Assembly: GCF_009936045.1 (NCBI RefSeq)
Contig: NZ_QWEQ01000013.1
Coordinates: forward strand, 100,085 to 164,084
DNA from: Emergencia sp. 1XD21-10
GTDB lineage: Bacteria > Bacillota > Clostridia > Peptostreptococcales > Anaerovoracaceae
Reading direction: 5' to 3'
Length of the DNA: 64,000 nucleotides
Below, in pieces: positions 24,502 to 33,479 of this stretch; the first letter of the stretch is position 1, and each line of letters opens with the position of its first letter. The translations under genes and the position numbers were made by a program. The notes under the pieces are model-generated. The model was not told where the DNA came from. It worked only from the letters and a program-made list of their open reading frames with translations, and made no database searches.

Positions 24502-25245
24502 ATGTTAGAGATATGCGAGGTAACTAAAAAATATGGGAAAAAATATGCGCTGCAGGGTGTAAGCCTGCAGCTTTCCGAAGGAGTTTACGGACTGCTTGGC
24601 CCCAACGGAGCGGGAAAATCCACGCTGATGAATATCATTACAGGAAACCTGACACCTGATACGGGGCAGGTGCTGTGGAACGGAAAAACGCTGAAAGCTT
24701 TGGGCGTGGATTACCGGCGGATTTTGGGGTACGCACCCCAGCAGCAGGGGCTTTATGAGGGCTTCACAGGCCGCAGATTTCTCAGCTATCTGGGCGTGCT
24801 GAAAGAGATTCCGAAGAAGGGGCTTTCCGCGGAAATTGAAAGCGCGGCGGCTTCTGTAAATTTGACAAATAAGCTGGATTATCCTATCGGGACCTATTCC
24901 GGCGGTATGAAACAGCGACTGCTGATTGCTCAGGCGATGATGGGAAATCCTGCGATGCTGATTCTTGATGAACCGACAGCGGGACTTGATCCCAAAGAGA
25001 GGGTGCGGATCAGGGAAAAAATTCAGGAACTTTCCAAGGGGAAAATTATCCTCATTGCGACCCATGTAGTGTCCGACGTGCAGTCTATTGCCAGGGAAAT
25101 TGTTTTCCTAAAGTCCGGCGAAATTGCCGACGCGGACAGTGTGGACGCTCTAAAAGCCCGCTATGGCGCAGAGAACTTGGAGGATATATATATGGAGATT
25201 TTCGGAGAGGAGGCAGCAGATCATGGTGAAGCTGATACCCTTTGA
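24502..25245 (+). CDS. ABC transporter ATP-binding protein, cassette 2
   Basis: This is a 247-residue ABC ATPase: Walker A GPNGAGKST, Q-loop YAPQQQGLYEGF, signature YSGGMKQR, Walker B MLILDEPTAG, switch ATHVVSD. It is very similar in layout to the cassette-1 ATPase at 11647 (including the unusual PQQQ.LY motif), but lacks that protein's long C-terminal extension. GGAGGGG lies 8 bases before the ATG. It overlaps the permease start by 23 bases. Energises the following ABC-2 permease; substrate unknown. Confidence 0.94.
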   Translation: MLEICEVTKKYGKKYALQGVSLQLSEGVYGLLGPNGAGKSTLMNIITGNLTPDTGQVLWNGKTLKALGVDYRRILGYAPQQQGLYEGFTGRRFLSYLGVLKEIPKKGLSAEIESAAASVNLTNKLDYPIGTYSGGMKQRLLIAQAMMGNPAMLILDEPTAGLDPKERVRIREKIQELSKGKIILIATHVVSDVQSIAREIVFLKSGEIADADSVDALKARYGAENLEDIYMEIFGEEAADHGEADTL

Positions 25246-27574
25246 GATCCGCAAATTCTGGGGAAAGAAAAATTTCTGCTTGGTCATGCTGTTGATTTTC
25301 TTTGTCAATCTATTTTTTCTATGGTTTTTAAGTCAACCGGGGGATTTTTCGCCGGGGCTTTCCGACTATAAAAAGCTGAATCAGGATTTGTCGGGGGTCA
25401 ATGCTGGGCAGCGGTGCGAGTGGCTGGCTCAGCGCCATGAAGAAATTGAGAACTATAGCGTGGTGGCAGAAATGCTCAACTTGCGTTCCCGCAGCGATGA
25501 CTTCGCGAAACGGATGGAAAAAGCGCTGACGGAGGAGCATCCGGGAGTTTTTGAAAAGTACCACGAGAAGTATCTTTCCGGAACGTATCTGCGTTATACG
25601 AATTCTTTGGAAAAAGAATCGGCAATGCTTAAAGGTGTATATGGGGATTTTCAGAAAGTAGAGAACTATGGGGATTTCCTGAAAGAAATCGCGAAGAAGA
25701 AGGAAAATTTGTCTGGAATTTCAATTTTTGCGGCGGATACGACCTCTTTTGCGGCGAGAAATATGGAAAAGGAGTCGGAAGACTATGAGACGATGAAAAA
25801 AATTACGCCTGTAGCGCAGCTGGCGACGCCGGTTTCCTTTGCCTTGGAATTTCCCGTATCGGATTTGCTGTTATATCTGGCGGTCCTTTTCTTTGGCGGC
25901 GCGCTGATTTACGAGGAGCGGGAGAAAAAGCTGTTTCTTGTTACTTTTTCCTCGGCACGAGGAAGGTTTTCCACAATTGGAGCAAAGACGGGCGCGCTGG
26001 CGCTACACTGTTTAATGGTTACTTTTTGCTTATACGGAAGTGATTTTGCCTGGAGTTTTGCCTCAGCAGGTTTTGTTGACCTGTCCGCACCCCTCCAGTC
26101 ACTGGCGCCGTATATGGAAAGTACCTTAAAGTTATCCATAGGGGGATTTTTAGTTTTTAATTTATTGCTGAAGGCATTGGTGCTTTTTACCTTTGGCACA
26201 TTGCTTTTGGCTGCGGCGATTGCGTTCAGACAGAATTTTATGTCGCTGCTTTCCGGAGGACTGTGTCTTGGAATCAGTGGATTTTTGTACAGTGTAATTC
26301 CCGCAAACAGTTGGAACAACTGGCTTAAATTCCTAAATTTCTATGGAACGATGAAAACAGACAGACTCCTCGGCGGATATCTGAATCTGAATTTCTTTGG
26401 GACTCCCGTATCGCGGCTTGCGGCAACGCTTTTATTTCTGTGCGTGGTATGCGCGGGCGGCGTCTTTAGCAGTATAGTCTTGTTTCTAAGGGGAAAAAAT
26501 CTTTCCGCGGCACAGAGGAAAAGTCGGGCAGCAAAATTGTATGGGGAAATCAGACGGCAGTTTGGGAAAAAGATGCGCAGCTTGCAGGAAGAAAAAGGAT
26601 TGGATGCGTATGGCGGATTGTTTCGCCATGAGAGCTGGAAAATTTTTATCATGCATCGAAGCATCGTGATTTTGCTGCTGTTTACCGTGTTTATCGGCTA
26701 TCAGCATATTTCCAGGCCTTATGAAATCAGCGGCGCGGAAAGCTACTATCAGGATATGATGATGGAGCTTTCTGGGGATTTGACAGATGAAAAAGAGGCG
26801 ATGATTGAAAGGGAACAGGCGCGTTATGAGAAAGCTTTCGCGGAAATTGAGCGGATTGAGGGCTTGATTGCGGAAGGGGAAATTGATCAGCAGGCGGGCA
26901 GTGCTATGCTGGAACCCTATCACAGGGAAACGGCGTTTTATCCGGCGTTTCAGAAAATCCTGGCGCAGTGTGAGTGGATTCGCCAGACAGGAGACGGACA
27001 GTTCGTCTATGATACGGGCTATTTGCTTTTACTTGGATTTTCGGAAGGAGGAGCGGCGGACGCGCTGACTGATTACATTCTTTTGGCACTGTGTATGATT
27101 TTGGCGTTCAGCTGCACTTTCGCCATGGAGGATCAGGTCGGTGCCTGGAATGTGTTGTCTGCTACAGCTTGCGGGAAAAGGCGAATCCAGGGCGAAAAAA
27201 TAAAAGTGACGATGCTGACAGGACTTCTGATAACAGTAGTGATTTTTGGATGCAATATTCTGCAGGTGGCAATGCATTGTCCGATGGAGCATCTTGGTGC
27301 TTCAACGATGAATTTAATGCCTTATCGCAGTGCGGAACTTGATATGCCGCTGATTATGTGGATTGGTATCGTTCTGCTGATGCGGATTTTGGTGGTGATG
27401 GCACTTATTATGTTGGTTTTACTGATTTCAGCGAAATTGAAAAATCAGCTGATAACCATGTGCCTTGCAGGACTGCTTCTGGTTATTCCACCGCTGCTAT
27501 ACGCGATGGGATTGGATTTTGCCAAATCATGGAGTCTGCTGCCTGTATATCAATTCGGAACGCTGGTAGCGTAA
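25223..27574 (+). CDS. ABC-2-type permease, cassette 2
   Basis: This 783-residue protein has an N-terminal helix, a soluble loop of about 150 residues, a block of six membrane helices (about 210-440), then a second repeat: helix near 480, soluble loop, and a final block of helices ending PVYQFGTLVA. The two-half design means one polypeptide may supply both halves of the pore. I start at ATG 25223 (GGAGG about 10 bases before) inside the ATPase gene. Longer at the C-terminus than the cassette-1 paralogue. Membrane-located. Confidence 0.9.
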   Translation: MVKLIPFEIRKFWGKKNFCLVMLLIFFVNLFFLWFLSQPGDFSPGLSDYKKLNQDLSGVNAGQRCEWLAQRHEEIENYSVVAEMLNLRSRSDDFAKRMEKALTEEHPGVFEKYHEKYLSGTYLRYTNSLEKESAMLKGVYGDFQKVENYGDFLKEIAKKKENLSGISIFAADTTSFAARNMEKESEDYETMKKITPVAQLATPVSFALEFPVSDLLLYLAVLFFGGALIYEEREKKLFLVTFSSARGRFSTIGAKTGALALHCLMVTFCLYGSDFAWSFASAGFVDLSAPLQSLAPYMESTLKLSIGGFLVFNLLLKALVLFTFGTLLLAAAIAFRQNFMSLLSGGLCLGISGFLYSVIPANSWNNWLKFLNFYGTMKTDRLLGGYLNLNFFGTPVSRLAATLLFLCVVCAGGVFSSIVLFLRGKNLSAAQRKSRAAKLYGEIRRQFGKKMRSLQEEKGLDAYGGLFRHESWKIFIMHRSIVILLLFTVFIGYQHISRPYEISGAESYYQDMMMELSGDLTDEKEAMIEREQARYEKAFAEIERIEGLIAEGEIDQQAGSAMLEPYHRETAFYPAFQKILAQCEWIRQTGDGQFVYDTGYLLLLGFSEGGAADALTDYILLALCMILAFSCTFAMEDQVGAWNVLSATACGKRRIQGEKIKVTMLTGLLITVVIFGCNILQVAMHCPMEHLGASTMNLMPYRSAELDMPLIMWIGIVLLMRILVVMALIMLVLLISAKLKNQLITMCLAGLLLVIPPLLYAMGLDFAKSWSLLPVYQFGTLVA

Positions 27575-27598
27575 AGCAAAGGATAACTATGTGGAATA

Positions 27599-27684
27599 TG
27601 TGGATAAGTTTGTCAAAATGGGACAATTATAAGGGGAAAATTGTGATAAAAGTTATGCACATGTATGGACAAGCATGTGGATAA
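27599..27684. promoter_or_regulatory. Cluster of DnaA-box-like sites
   Basis: TGTGGATAA (reverse complement of the consensus TTATCCACA) occurs at 27599-27607 and 27676-27684, and TTATGCACA (one change) at 27653-27661, all in a 130-base spacer with an AT-rich centre. No replication gene is adjacent, so this is not an origin by context. Confidence 0.4.
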
Positions 27685-27700
27685 ATCAAAGAAAAAAAGA

Positions 27701-27745
27701 GGCTCTGTCTTAATGGTTATTCCCATCAGGACAGAGCTTTGCCTT
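27701..27745. terminator. Bidirectional terminator between permease and thioredoxin genes
   Basis: GCTCTGTC (27702-27709) pairs with GACAGAGC (27730-27737). An A-run on the left and Ts on the right suit both convergent transcripts. Confidence 0.8.
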
Positions 27746-27752
27746 TTATTCA

Positions 27753-28067
27753 TTACAGTCCCAGCTGTGAAAGCAATGCCGCCTTCGGCAACGCGCCGAC
27801 GGTTTTGGCGGTAACCTCGCCATTTTCGAATTTTGCGCAGGTTGGGATGGTCATGACGCCGTACTGGATTGCCAGAGGCTGCTCTTCATCGATGTTAAGT
27901 TTGCAGACCTTGTATTTGCCTGCTGCTTCCTCGTCCATTTCTTCAATAATAGGCATCAAGTTAATGCAATGACCGCACCAAGGTGCCCAAAAATCTACGA
28001 CAACAGGAATATCGGATTCTAAAACTTCCCTTTGAAAATTATCTTTTGTTAAGTTAATCATATTCAT
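27753..28067 (-). CDS. Thioredoxin with CGHC active site
   Basis: This is a 104-residue thioredoxin-fold protein. The active site is WAPWCGHC (Cys 31 and Cys 34), the cis-proline is in MTIPTCAKF near residue 76, and the C-terminal helix is present. The XX pair is Gly-His, as in protein disulfide isomerase, rather than the Gly-Pro of reducing thioredoxins, which in general raises the redox potential. An additional Cys follows the cis-Pro. No signal peptide, so cytoplasmic. Its start overlaps the end of plsC by 4 bases, so the two genes are co-expressed. Probably a general disulfide reductase; no thioredoxin reductase gene is seen here. Confidence 0.93.
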   Translation of the reverse strand: MNMINLTKDNFQREVLESDIPVVVDFWAPWCGHCINLMPIIEEMDEEAAGKYKVCKLNIDEEQPLAIQYGVMTIPTCAKFENGEVTAKTVGALPKAALLSQLGL

Positions 28068-28831
28068 CTCTCCTCTTCTTTTCTGTTATTTTCCCTTTCG
28101 ATCAGTTCGGCAAGGGCTTCTCTAATAGTATCTTCTACTTGGTGGCTAATATTCGCAAGGGCGTGTCTGTCCATGGAAGCAGTATCAATTGCCGGCATGA
28201 TTTTTATGTCGATGACAGCACCATTTGTGATTATGCCGCGGTCTTCAAAGAGGTGGCGGGTGCCATTTAAGGCAACTGGTACGACAGGGACTTTAGCCTT
28301 AGTTGCCAGCTTAAAACTGCCGGGTTTGAAGCTGCCCATTTCTGCTGACTGGCTTCGGGTGCCCTCCGGAAAAATTACAAGCGAAAAGCCTTCTTTCAAG
28401 GTCTGCACACCAGCCTGTATGGATTTCAAGGCTTCTCTGGCATCACCCCGTTTGATAAAAACGCCGCGAATGGCTTTGATCCATTTTCCGAAGTATGGCA
28501 TTTTTTCCAGGCTGTCCTTTGCAATAAAGCCGACCTGTTTACCGTCCATCATCTTTAAAATCGCTATAATATCTGCATACCCCTGATGATTGGAAATAAA
28601 CACGCAGGCACCAGTTTTTGGAATATTTTCTTGCCCTTCTATGTGAAATGTAATGTCGAAGAGTTCCTCAAGACGCTGAATCCAAAGGGCAACGCCTTCC
28701 CCGATAATAGCTTTTTCTTTTTCTACATCGCCGGCATTCTTTGCCGCTTCGATTTTCCCTAAATAATTGTTGAACACGCTGACAGAACGGAATAACTTGT
28801 ATCCTTTCGGTATATTTCTAAGTAATTTCAA
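28064..28831 (-). CDS. plsC: 1-acyl-sn-glycerol-3-phosphate acyltransferase (PlsC-like)
   Basis: This is a 255-residue acyltransferase of phosphatidic-acid synthesis. Motif I is SNHQGYADI (HX4D), motif III is FPEGTRS, with a later VPVVPVALNGT segment. I prefer the TTG start at 28831, 8 bases after GGAGGAGG; a longer frame to 28882 lacks a ribosome binding site. The region before motif I (about 75 residues) is longer than in minimal PlsC. It likely works at the inner membrane surface. Overlaps the thioredoxin gene. Confidence 0.9.
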   Translation of the reverse strand: MKLLRNIPKGYKLFRSVSVFNNYLGKIEAAKNAGDVEKEKAIIGEGVALWIQRLEELFDITFHIEGQENIPKTGACVFISNHQGYADIIAILKMMDGKQVGFIAKDSLEKMPYFGKWIKAIRGVFIKRGDAREALKSIQAGVQTLKEGFSLVIFPEGTRSQSAEMGSFKPGSFKLATKAKVPVVPVALNGTRHLFEDRGIITNGAVIDIKIMPAIDTASMDRHALANISHQVEDTIREALAELIERENNRKEEER

Positions 28832-29264
28832 TTCCTGACCCTCCTCCGATGCAAATTTTTTGTTACTTTCATCATACCACATAAAGGGGTAGAATATCTA
28901 TAGAAAAGGTAAGGTTTTCTTTGAGAAAGGAAGCAAAGAAAAACTGCAATCCCCATACAGGAATTTCTGATGTCATTTGGTCATATTAGACCATTGCAAA
29001 TAGTGACAATATGTGATAATATATAGTTAACAAATATTGAAAAGCGGACTGCAATAGGCAGTGCGTTTTTTCTTTCATCTTCGCATGAGCAAAAGAAAGG
29101 GGGATGCCTGTGAATCGCAAGGAAATTTATACTTACAGTAAAAATTTGATAGAAATACCGTATGGAGCGAGAGAAGGCAGCCCTGAGTCCGAAGGCTGCA
29201 ACTAGGTGTAAGCACTGTATAGGGGAGTATGCTGAAACTTTTATGTAATAGGAGGACTTAAAAA
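28832..29264 (+). other. Leader region of yitT with a possible 31-codon small ORF
   Basis: The spacer carries a weak hairpin with a T-run near 29050-29075. A GTG-started frame at 29110-29205 (MNRKEIYTYSKNLIEIPYGA then REGSPESEGCN) has AAAGGGGG just upstream. A GCAGCC/GGCTGC hairpin (29177-29199) lies at the frame's end. It may be a structured leader, but I recognise no riboswitch class. Confidence 0.3.
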
Positions 29265-30122
29265 ATGAAAAAAATAAATATAAAGGAACTTTGTATTGAT
29301 ATTGCTGTAGATATTGTAGGCGGAATTTTAATTGCACTTAGTGCATACAACTTTGCTTCGGCGGCGTCATTTCCTATGGTGGGACTGAATGGAATTGGTC
29401 TGATTTTTTACCACCTCTTTGGGTTGCCTATTGGAGCCGTATCCTTAGTGCTGAATATACCTATCACACTGCTATGTTATAAGCTTCTCGGAAAGGCTTT
29501 TCTGCTGCGTTCTTTAAGGACGATTATTATTACTTCGTTTATCATGGACGTAGTGGCGCCGATGTTTCCTGTTTACCATGGGGAACCGATTCTTGCCGTT
29601 ATTTGCACAGCAGTACTTGCCGGTTTTGGCTATGCAATGATTTATCTGCGTGAGTCATCTACGGGAGGAACGGATTTTATTTTAATGGCAGCTAAGGTAT
29701 TAAAGCCGCATCTTTCCTTTGGAAGTATTTCTTTCATGATGGAGGCTGTTATCATAATTCTGGGTGCTATTACCGTATCAGGCAGCGTAGACGGGCTGAT
29801 TTACGGTATGCTGATCAGTTATATTATGGCTGCAGTAATAGACAGGGTAATGTATGGTATTTCTGCCGGAAAAATGACGCTCATCGTCACCGACTGTGCA
29901 AGAGAAATAGCGCAACGCATTGATGAAGTTGCCGGCAGAGGCGCAACACTGATAAAGGCGGAGGGGAGTTTTTCTGCGGAGGAGAAAAATGTGGTAATGT
30001 GCGCATGCAGTACGAAACAAATGGTCGGAATCAGGAAGCTGGCAAAGGAGATAGACCCGGAAGCGTTTATTATCATTATGGAATCTAATGAAGTGGTTGG
30101 TGCAGGGTTTAAGGAAAGCTGA
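29265..30122 (+). CDS. YitT family membrane protein
   Basis: The 285-residue protein has five to six membrane helices (residues about 10-190; ILIALSAYNFASAASFPMVG, GTDFILMAAKV motif) and a C-terminal cytoplasmic DUF2179 domain (MVGIRKLAKEIDPEAFIIIM). This is the standard YitT architecture and length. Function is not established for most members; some are linked to transport. AGGAGG lies 8-9 bases before the ATG. It has its own long leader and is followed 97 bases later by a ybjQ-like gene. Confidence 0.92.
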   Translation: MKKINIKELCIDIAVDIVGGILIALSAYNFASAASFPMVGLNGIGLIFYHLFGLPIGAVSLVLNIPITLLCYKLLGKAFLLRSLRTIIITSFIMDVVAPMFPVYHGEPILAVICTAVLAGFGYAMIYLRESSTGGTDFILMAAKVLKPHLSFGSISFMMEAVIIILGAITVSGSVDGLIYGMLISYIMAAVIDRVMYGISAGKMTLIVTDCAREIAQRIDEVAGRGATLIKAEGSFSAEEKNVVMCACSTKQMVGIRKLAKEIDPEAFIIIMESNEVVGAGFKES

Positions 30123-30218
30123 TAAAGAGAGGAAGAAACAATAAAATCAGTGGAAATATCTGCGAAAAAAGAGTATAATATAAACAAAACACAAAAGATA
30201 TGGTAGGAGGTATTTTAT

Positions 30219-30530
30219 ATGAAACTGATAAATATTGACTATATCCCGGGACAGGAGTTTGATGTGCTGGGCTTGGTAAAAGGTAATGTAGTACAGTCCA
30301 AGAATCTGGGAAAGGATATCGGGGCAGGTTTTAAGACACTGGTTGGCGGTGAGCTGAAGGGCTACACAGAAATGCTGCAGGAAGCCAGACAGATTGCTAC
30401 CAAGAGAATGGTAGACGAAGCCGAAAGCCTGGGTGCAGACGCAGTAATCGGTATGAGATTTGCGTCTTCTGCAATTATGCAGGGCGCTGCTGAGGTCATC
30501 GCTTATGGAACAGCAGTAAAGTTCAAATAA
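30219..30530 (+). CDS. YbjQ/UPF0145 heavy-metal-binding domain protein
   Basis: The 103-residue protein matches the YbjQ family: VKGNVVQSKNLGKDIGAGFK near the N-terminus, LVGGELKGYTEML in the middle, and the conserved AESLGADAVIGMRF segment before a final GTAVKF. These proteins form pentamers; the metal-binding label comes from homology and the physiological role is unsettled. TAGGAGG precedes the ATG. Followed 13 bases later by a PAP2 phosphatase gene, probably co-transcribed. Confidence 0.93.
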   Translation: MKLINIDYIPGQEFDVLGLVKGNVVQSKNLGKDIGAGFKTLVGGELKGYTEMLQEARQIATKRMVDEAESLGADAVIGMRFASSAIMQGAAEVIAYGTAVKFK

Positions 30531-30543
30531 AGAGGATTGTTAG

Positions 30544-31182
30544 ATGAATTCGGAATCTAAGAAACAGATTCGAGCAGTTATCATAGGCGGAGCATTGTTA
30601 TGCTTCGCCTATGTTGCATATCAAATTTCTGCTGCCGAGGTGCTATCCTTTGATACGGCTATCAGAGAATGGGTGTATGCTCGCAGAAATCCAGGGCTAA
30701 ACCGAGTTCTTATTACTATAACCTATCTGGGAAACTGGCAGATGGTCAGTCTTATGGGAATTTTCTTGCTTATGGTAAAATCTACACGAATGAATATGGG
30801 AATTCCCTTTGCGGTAATTTCTCTTTCTTCTACTGTCGTCTATAAAGCGGCAAAGGAGATTTTCCAAAGACCGAGACCGGATTTTGCGGTGCGTCTCATT
30901 GAAGAGGGAGGCTATTCCTTCCCCAGCGGGCATTCCATGAATGGATTGGTATGCTATGGGATTTTAATTTATCTCATTCGAAGGTACTGCAAAAATAGAA
31001 AGCTTGCAAACGTTTTGACGGGGCTGCTCGGTTTTCTGATTATTGCAATCGGCTGCAGCAGAGTTTATGTAGGCGTGCACTATCCCACAGATATTATCGG
31101 AGGATGGTCTCTGGGCGCAGCTTATTTATGTATCGCTATTATTATTTTAGAAAAAGTGCGGGGACAAAAGGATGATTTATAA
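30544..31182 (+). CDS. PAP2-family membrane phosphatase
   Basis: This 212-residue membrane protein has the three phosphatase motifs: KEIFQRPRP (residues about 101-109), PSGHS (about 123-127, with the catalytic His helper) and SRVYVGVHYPTD (about 174-185, with nucleophile His). Around these are five to six membrane helices. The family removes phosphate from undecaprenyl pyrophosphate, phosphatidic acid or phosphatidylglycerol phosphate; which one cannot be told here. The start has AAAGAGGATTG upstream, and the end overlaps cysK by 11 bases. Confidence 0.92.
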   Translation: MNSESKKQIRAVIIGGALLCFAYVAYQISAAEVLSFDTAIREWVYARRNPGLNRVLITITYLGNWQMVSLMGIFLLMVKSTRMNMGIPFAVISLSSTVVYKAAKEIFQRPRPDFAVRLIEEGGYSFPSGHSMNGLVCYGILIYLIRRYCKNRKLANVLTGLLGFLIIAIGCSRVYVGVHYPTDIIGGWSLGAAYLCIAIIILEKVRGQKDDL

Positions 31183-32098
31183 CACGATTACCGAAACCAT
31201 CGGAAAAACACCGCTTATGCGGCTTCACAAGATAGAAAACAGCCAGCAGATAAATGCGGCAATCTATGGAAAATTAGAAGCCTTTAATCCAGCAGGCAGT
31301 ATCAAAGATCGGGCAGCGATGAGTATGATTGCCGATGCTGAGGAGAAGGGACTGCTGGCACCGGGCGGCACTATCATTGAGCCGACCAGTGGAAATACAG
31401 GAATTGGTCTTGCTGCTATTGCGGCGGCGAAGGGCTACCGAGCAATTTTCGTTCTGCCTGAGACGATGAGTTTGGAGCGGAGAAAACTCCTTGCCGCCTA
31501 CGGTGCAGAGGTTGTGCTGACAGAAGGCGCAAAGGGCATGCAGGGCGCTGTCGATAAAGCGGAGAAACTGCATCAGGAAATTCAGGGAAGTATCATAGCA
31601 GGACAGTTTGTCAATCCGGCAAATGCGAAAGCGCATATTGATACCACAGGTCCGGAAATTTGGGAAGAGCTGGACGGTAAGGTGGATATTTTCGTAGCTG
31701 GCGTGGGCACGGGCGGCACCATTACCGGCTGCGGAGCATTTTTGAAGGAAAAAAATCCGGAGGTAAAGATAGTCGCGGTGGAGCCGAAGCATTCGCCGCT
31801 GCTTTCGGAAGGCAAAACCGGCAGTCATAATCTGCAGGGGATTGGCGCAAATTTTGTGCCTGATGTGCTGGATAGGAGCATCATTGATGAAATTATTCCT
31901 GTTCTGGAAGATGACGCTTATGACCTTGCAAGACGCCTTGCAAAAGAAGAGGGATATCTGGCAGGAATCACTTCTGGCGCAGCGCTTTGGGCGGCGGTGC
32001 AGCTTTCTAAAAGAGCGGAAAATTGTGGGAAGAACATTGTCGTGATTCTGCCGGATTCCGGAGAAAGATATTTATCAACTGTTCTTTTTGATGCGTAA
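31172..32098 (+). CDS. cysK: Cysteine synthase (O-acetylserine sulfhydrylase)
   Basis: This is a 308-residue PLP enzyme. The lysine for PLP is Lys 45 in NPAGSIKDRAA, the substrate loop is EPTSGNTGIGLA (about 68-79), the phosphate-binding loop is GVGTGGTITGCG, and the late PLP-contact segment is PDSGERYLST. It makes L-cysteine from O-acetylserine and sulfide in the cytoplasm. Length is normal for CysK. The start lies inside the PAP2 gene, with GGGGACAAAAGGATG as the translation signal. No cysE is seen in the window. Confidence 0.95.
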   Translation: MIYNTITETIGKTPLMRLHKIENSQQINAAIYGKLEAFNPAGSIKDRAAMSMIADAEEKGLLAPGGTIIEPTSGNTGIGLAAIAAAKGYRAIFVLPETMSLERRKLLAAYGAEVVLTEGAKGMQGAVDKAEKLHQEIQGSIIAGQFVNPANAKAHIDTTGPEIWEELDGKVDIFVAGVGTGGTITGCGAFLKEKNPEVKIVAVEPKHSPLLSEGKTGSHNLQGIGANFVPDVLDRSIIDEIIPVLEDDAYDLARRLAKEEGYLAGITSGAALWAAVQLSKRAENCGKNIVVILPDSGERYLSTVLFDA

Positions 32099-32125
32099 AG
32101 TCCGACAGAGGATAAAGGAGTTCCT

Positions 32126-33292
32126 ATGGCTGTTACAATCAAAGACTTGCTGAATTTAGAAATCATGCAGAATTTTAAAATCGTGGCAGGCGAAAAGGGT
32201 TTAAATAGAGCCGTTACGGCGACGGAAATTTTGGATTTTGAATTTATGCAGGAGGGAGAAGAGTACAGAGCCAACAGTTTTGAAGGCAACAGTTTGGTGC
32301 TTTCCAGTCTGCTTTTTGCCAAAGATGATCCGGCGCTGGTGCTTGTGACTATAAAAAAACTGATTTCGCAGAATGTGCAGGTACTTGCCTATAAACCGGT
32401 ATTTTTCAAAGAGCTTCCTGCAGAAGCACTGGCCTATGCTGATGAGCGTAATTTTCCCATTTTAGAATTTTCGCATGACGAATATTTTGAAGATATTATT
32501 TTTAGCGTAAAAAATCTGGTGGAACGAGATGATATCGTTTTGCAGGCGGAAGCCCTTTTTTCTGATATGCTGCTGCGGGAATTTTCTGCGGAAGAAGCAG
32601 AGTGTGCCCAGGAGAAAATGAGCGCACAGCTGAGACCTGTCAGGCTGGTTCTTTGCGTGAAGATAAAGGAAATCGCAGGGACGCAGATTTCAGATATGAT
32701 CAAACGAGCAAAGCCTGATCAGAAATTGCGCAGCAAGACCTTTATTGGGAAATTGGGGAATCGATTCTTTGTAATACTTTCTCAGGATGAGGAGAATCCG
32801 TCCAGATTTAAAGCCCAGTTTGATGATGTGCTAATCGCATATGGTCTGATTGGCAGGGAAATGACTGTGGGAGTCAGTGCGGTTGTGCCAACAGGCGAAA
32901 ATATTGATAAAGCAGTGCGACAGGCTTTCTGGACAGAAAAAATTGCAGAAATTGAAAAAGTTCCTGTTAAGTATTATGAAAAAACGGGTATATACAGATT
33001 AATTATTCCTGGCATGCATACCAAATCAATGGCAGCATATATGGAAGATTATCTGGCGCCGCTTTTTGAAGAAGAAGATAAGGATGGAGAATTGTTTCGT
33101 ACGGCAGTCGAATATATTCTAGCAAAAGGTGACACAATAGAGACAGCAGAAAGGCTGTATTGTCACAAGAATACCATCCGGTACAGAATCGGAAAACTTC
33201 AGGAAAAACTGGATTCTGAAAGTAATGAAAAGGAGTTCTATCAGAATCTGGCAGCAGCCATCAAAATTTATTTATTAATCAATCAAGATTAA
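32126..33292 (+). CDS. PucR family transcriptional regulator
   Basis: The 388-residue protein has an N-terminal PucR sensory domain ([20 protein letters not shown], through about residue 125), a central degenerate GGDEF-like region, and a C-terminal PucR helix-turn-helix ([20 protein letters not shown] then IGKLQEKL). AAAGGAG lies 8 bases before the ATG. It is followed 14 bases later by rubredoxin and Hrb genes, so those may be its targets. The effector is unknown. The truncated regulator at 1-353 is a paralogue by its N-terminus. Confidence 0.9.
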   Translation: MAVTIKDLLNLEIMQNFKIVAGEKGLNRAVTATEILDFEFMQEGEEYRANSFEGNSLVLSSLLFAKDDPALVLVTIKKLISQNVQVLAYKPVFFKELPAEALAYADERNFPILEFSHDEYFEDIIFSVKNLVERDDIVLQAEALFSDMLLREFSAEEAECAQEKMSAQLRPVRLVLCVKIKEIAGTQISDMIKRAKPDQKLRSKTFIGKLGNRFFVILSQDEENPSRFKAQFDDVLIAYGLIGREMTVGVSAVVPTGENIDKAVRQAFWTEKIAEIEKVPVKYYEKTGIYRLIIPGMHTKSMAAYMEDYLAPLFEEEDKDGELFRTAVEYILAKGDTIETAERLYCHKNTIRYRIGKLQEKLDSESNEKEFYQNLAAAIKIYLLINQD

Positions 33293-33306
33293 AGGAGGAC
33301 GATGTT

Positions 33307-33471
33307 ATGAAAAAGTATGTATGTGGAGCATGTGGATATGAGTATGATCCTGCAGTAGGTAATCCGGACAATGGAATCGAGCCGGGTACTGCATTTGAAG
33401 ATATTCCAGAAGATTGGGTGTGTCCTTTGTGCGGACTTGGCAAAGATGTGTTTGAGGAAAAAGCGGAATAA
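33307..33471 (+). CDS. Rubredoxin
   Basis: The 54-residue protein [20 protein letters not shown]... has both Fe ligand pairs, YVCGACGY and WVCPLCGLG, and the usual aromatic core. It carries one electron in the cytoplasm. AAAGGAGG lies about 8 bases before ATG 33307. It lies between a PucR regulator and the high-molecular-weight rubredoxin gene, so it probably serves in oxygen or nitric-oxide reduction. Confidence 0.97.
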   Translation: MKKYVCGACGYEYDPAVGNPDNGIEPGTAFEDIPEDWVCPLCGLGKDVFEEKAE

Positions 33472-33479
33472 GGGAAAAG

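Noticed and set aside
27599..27684. Chromosomal origin of replication
   Set aside because: Only three boxes, and no dnaA, dnaN or other origin-linked genes nearby.
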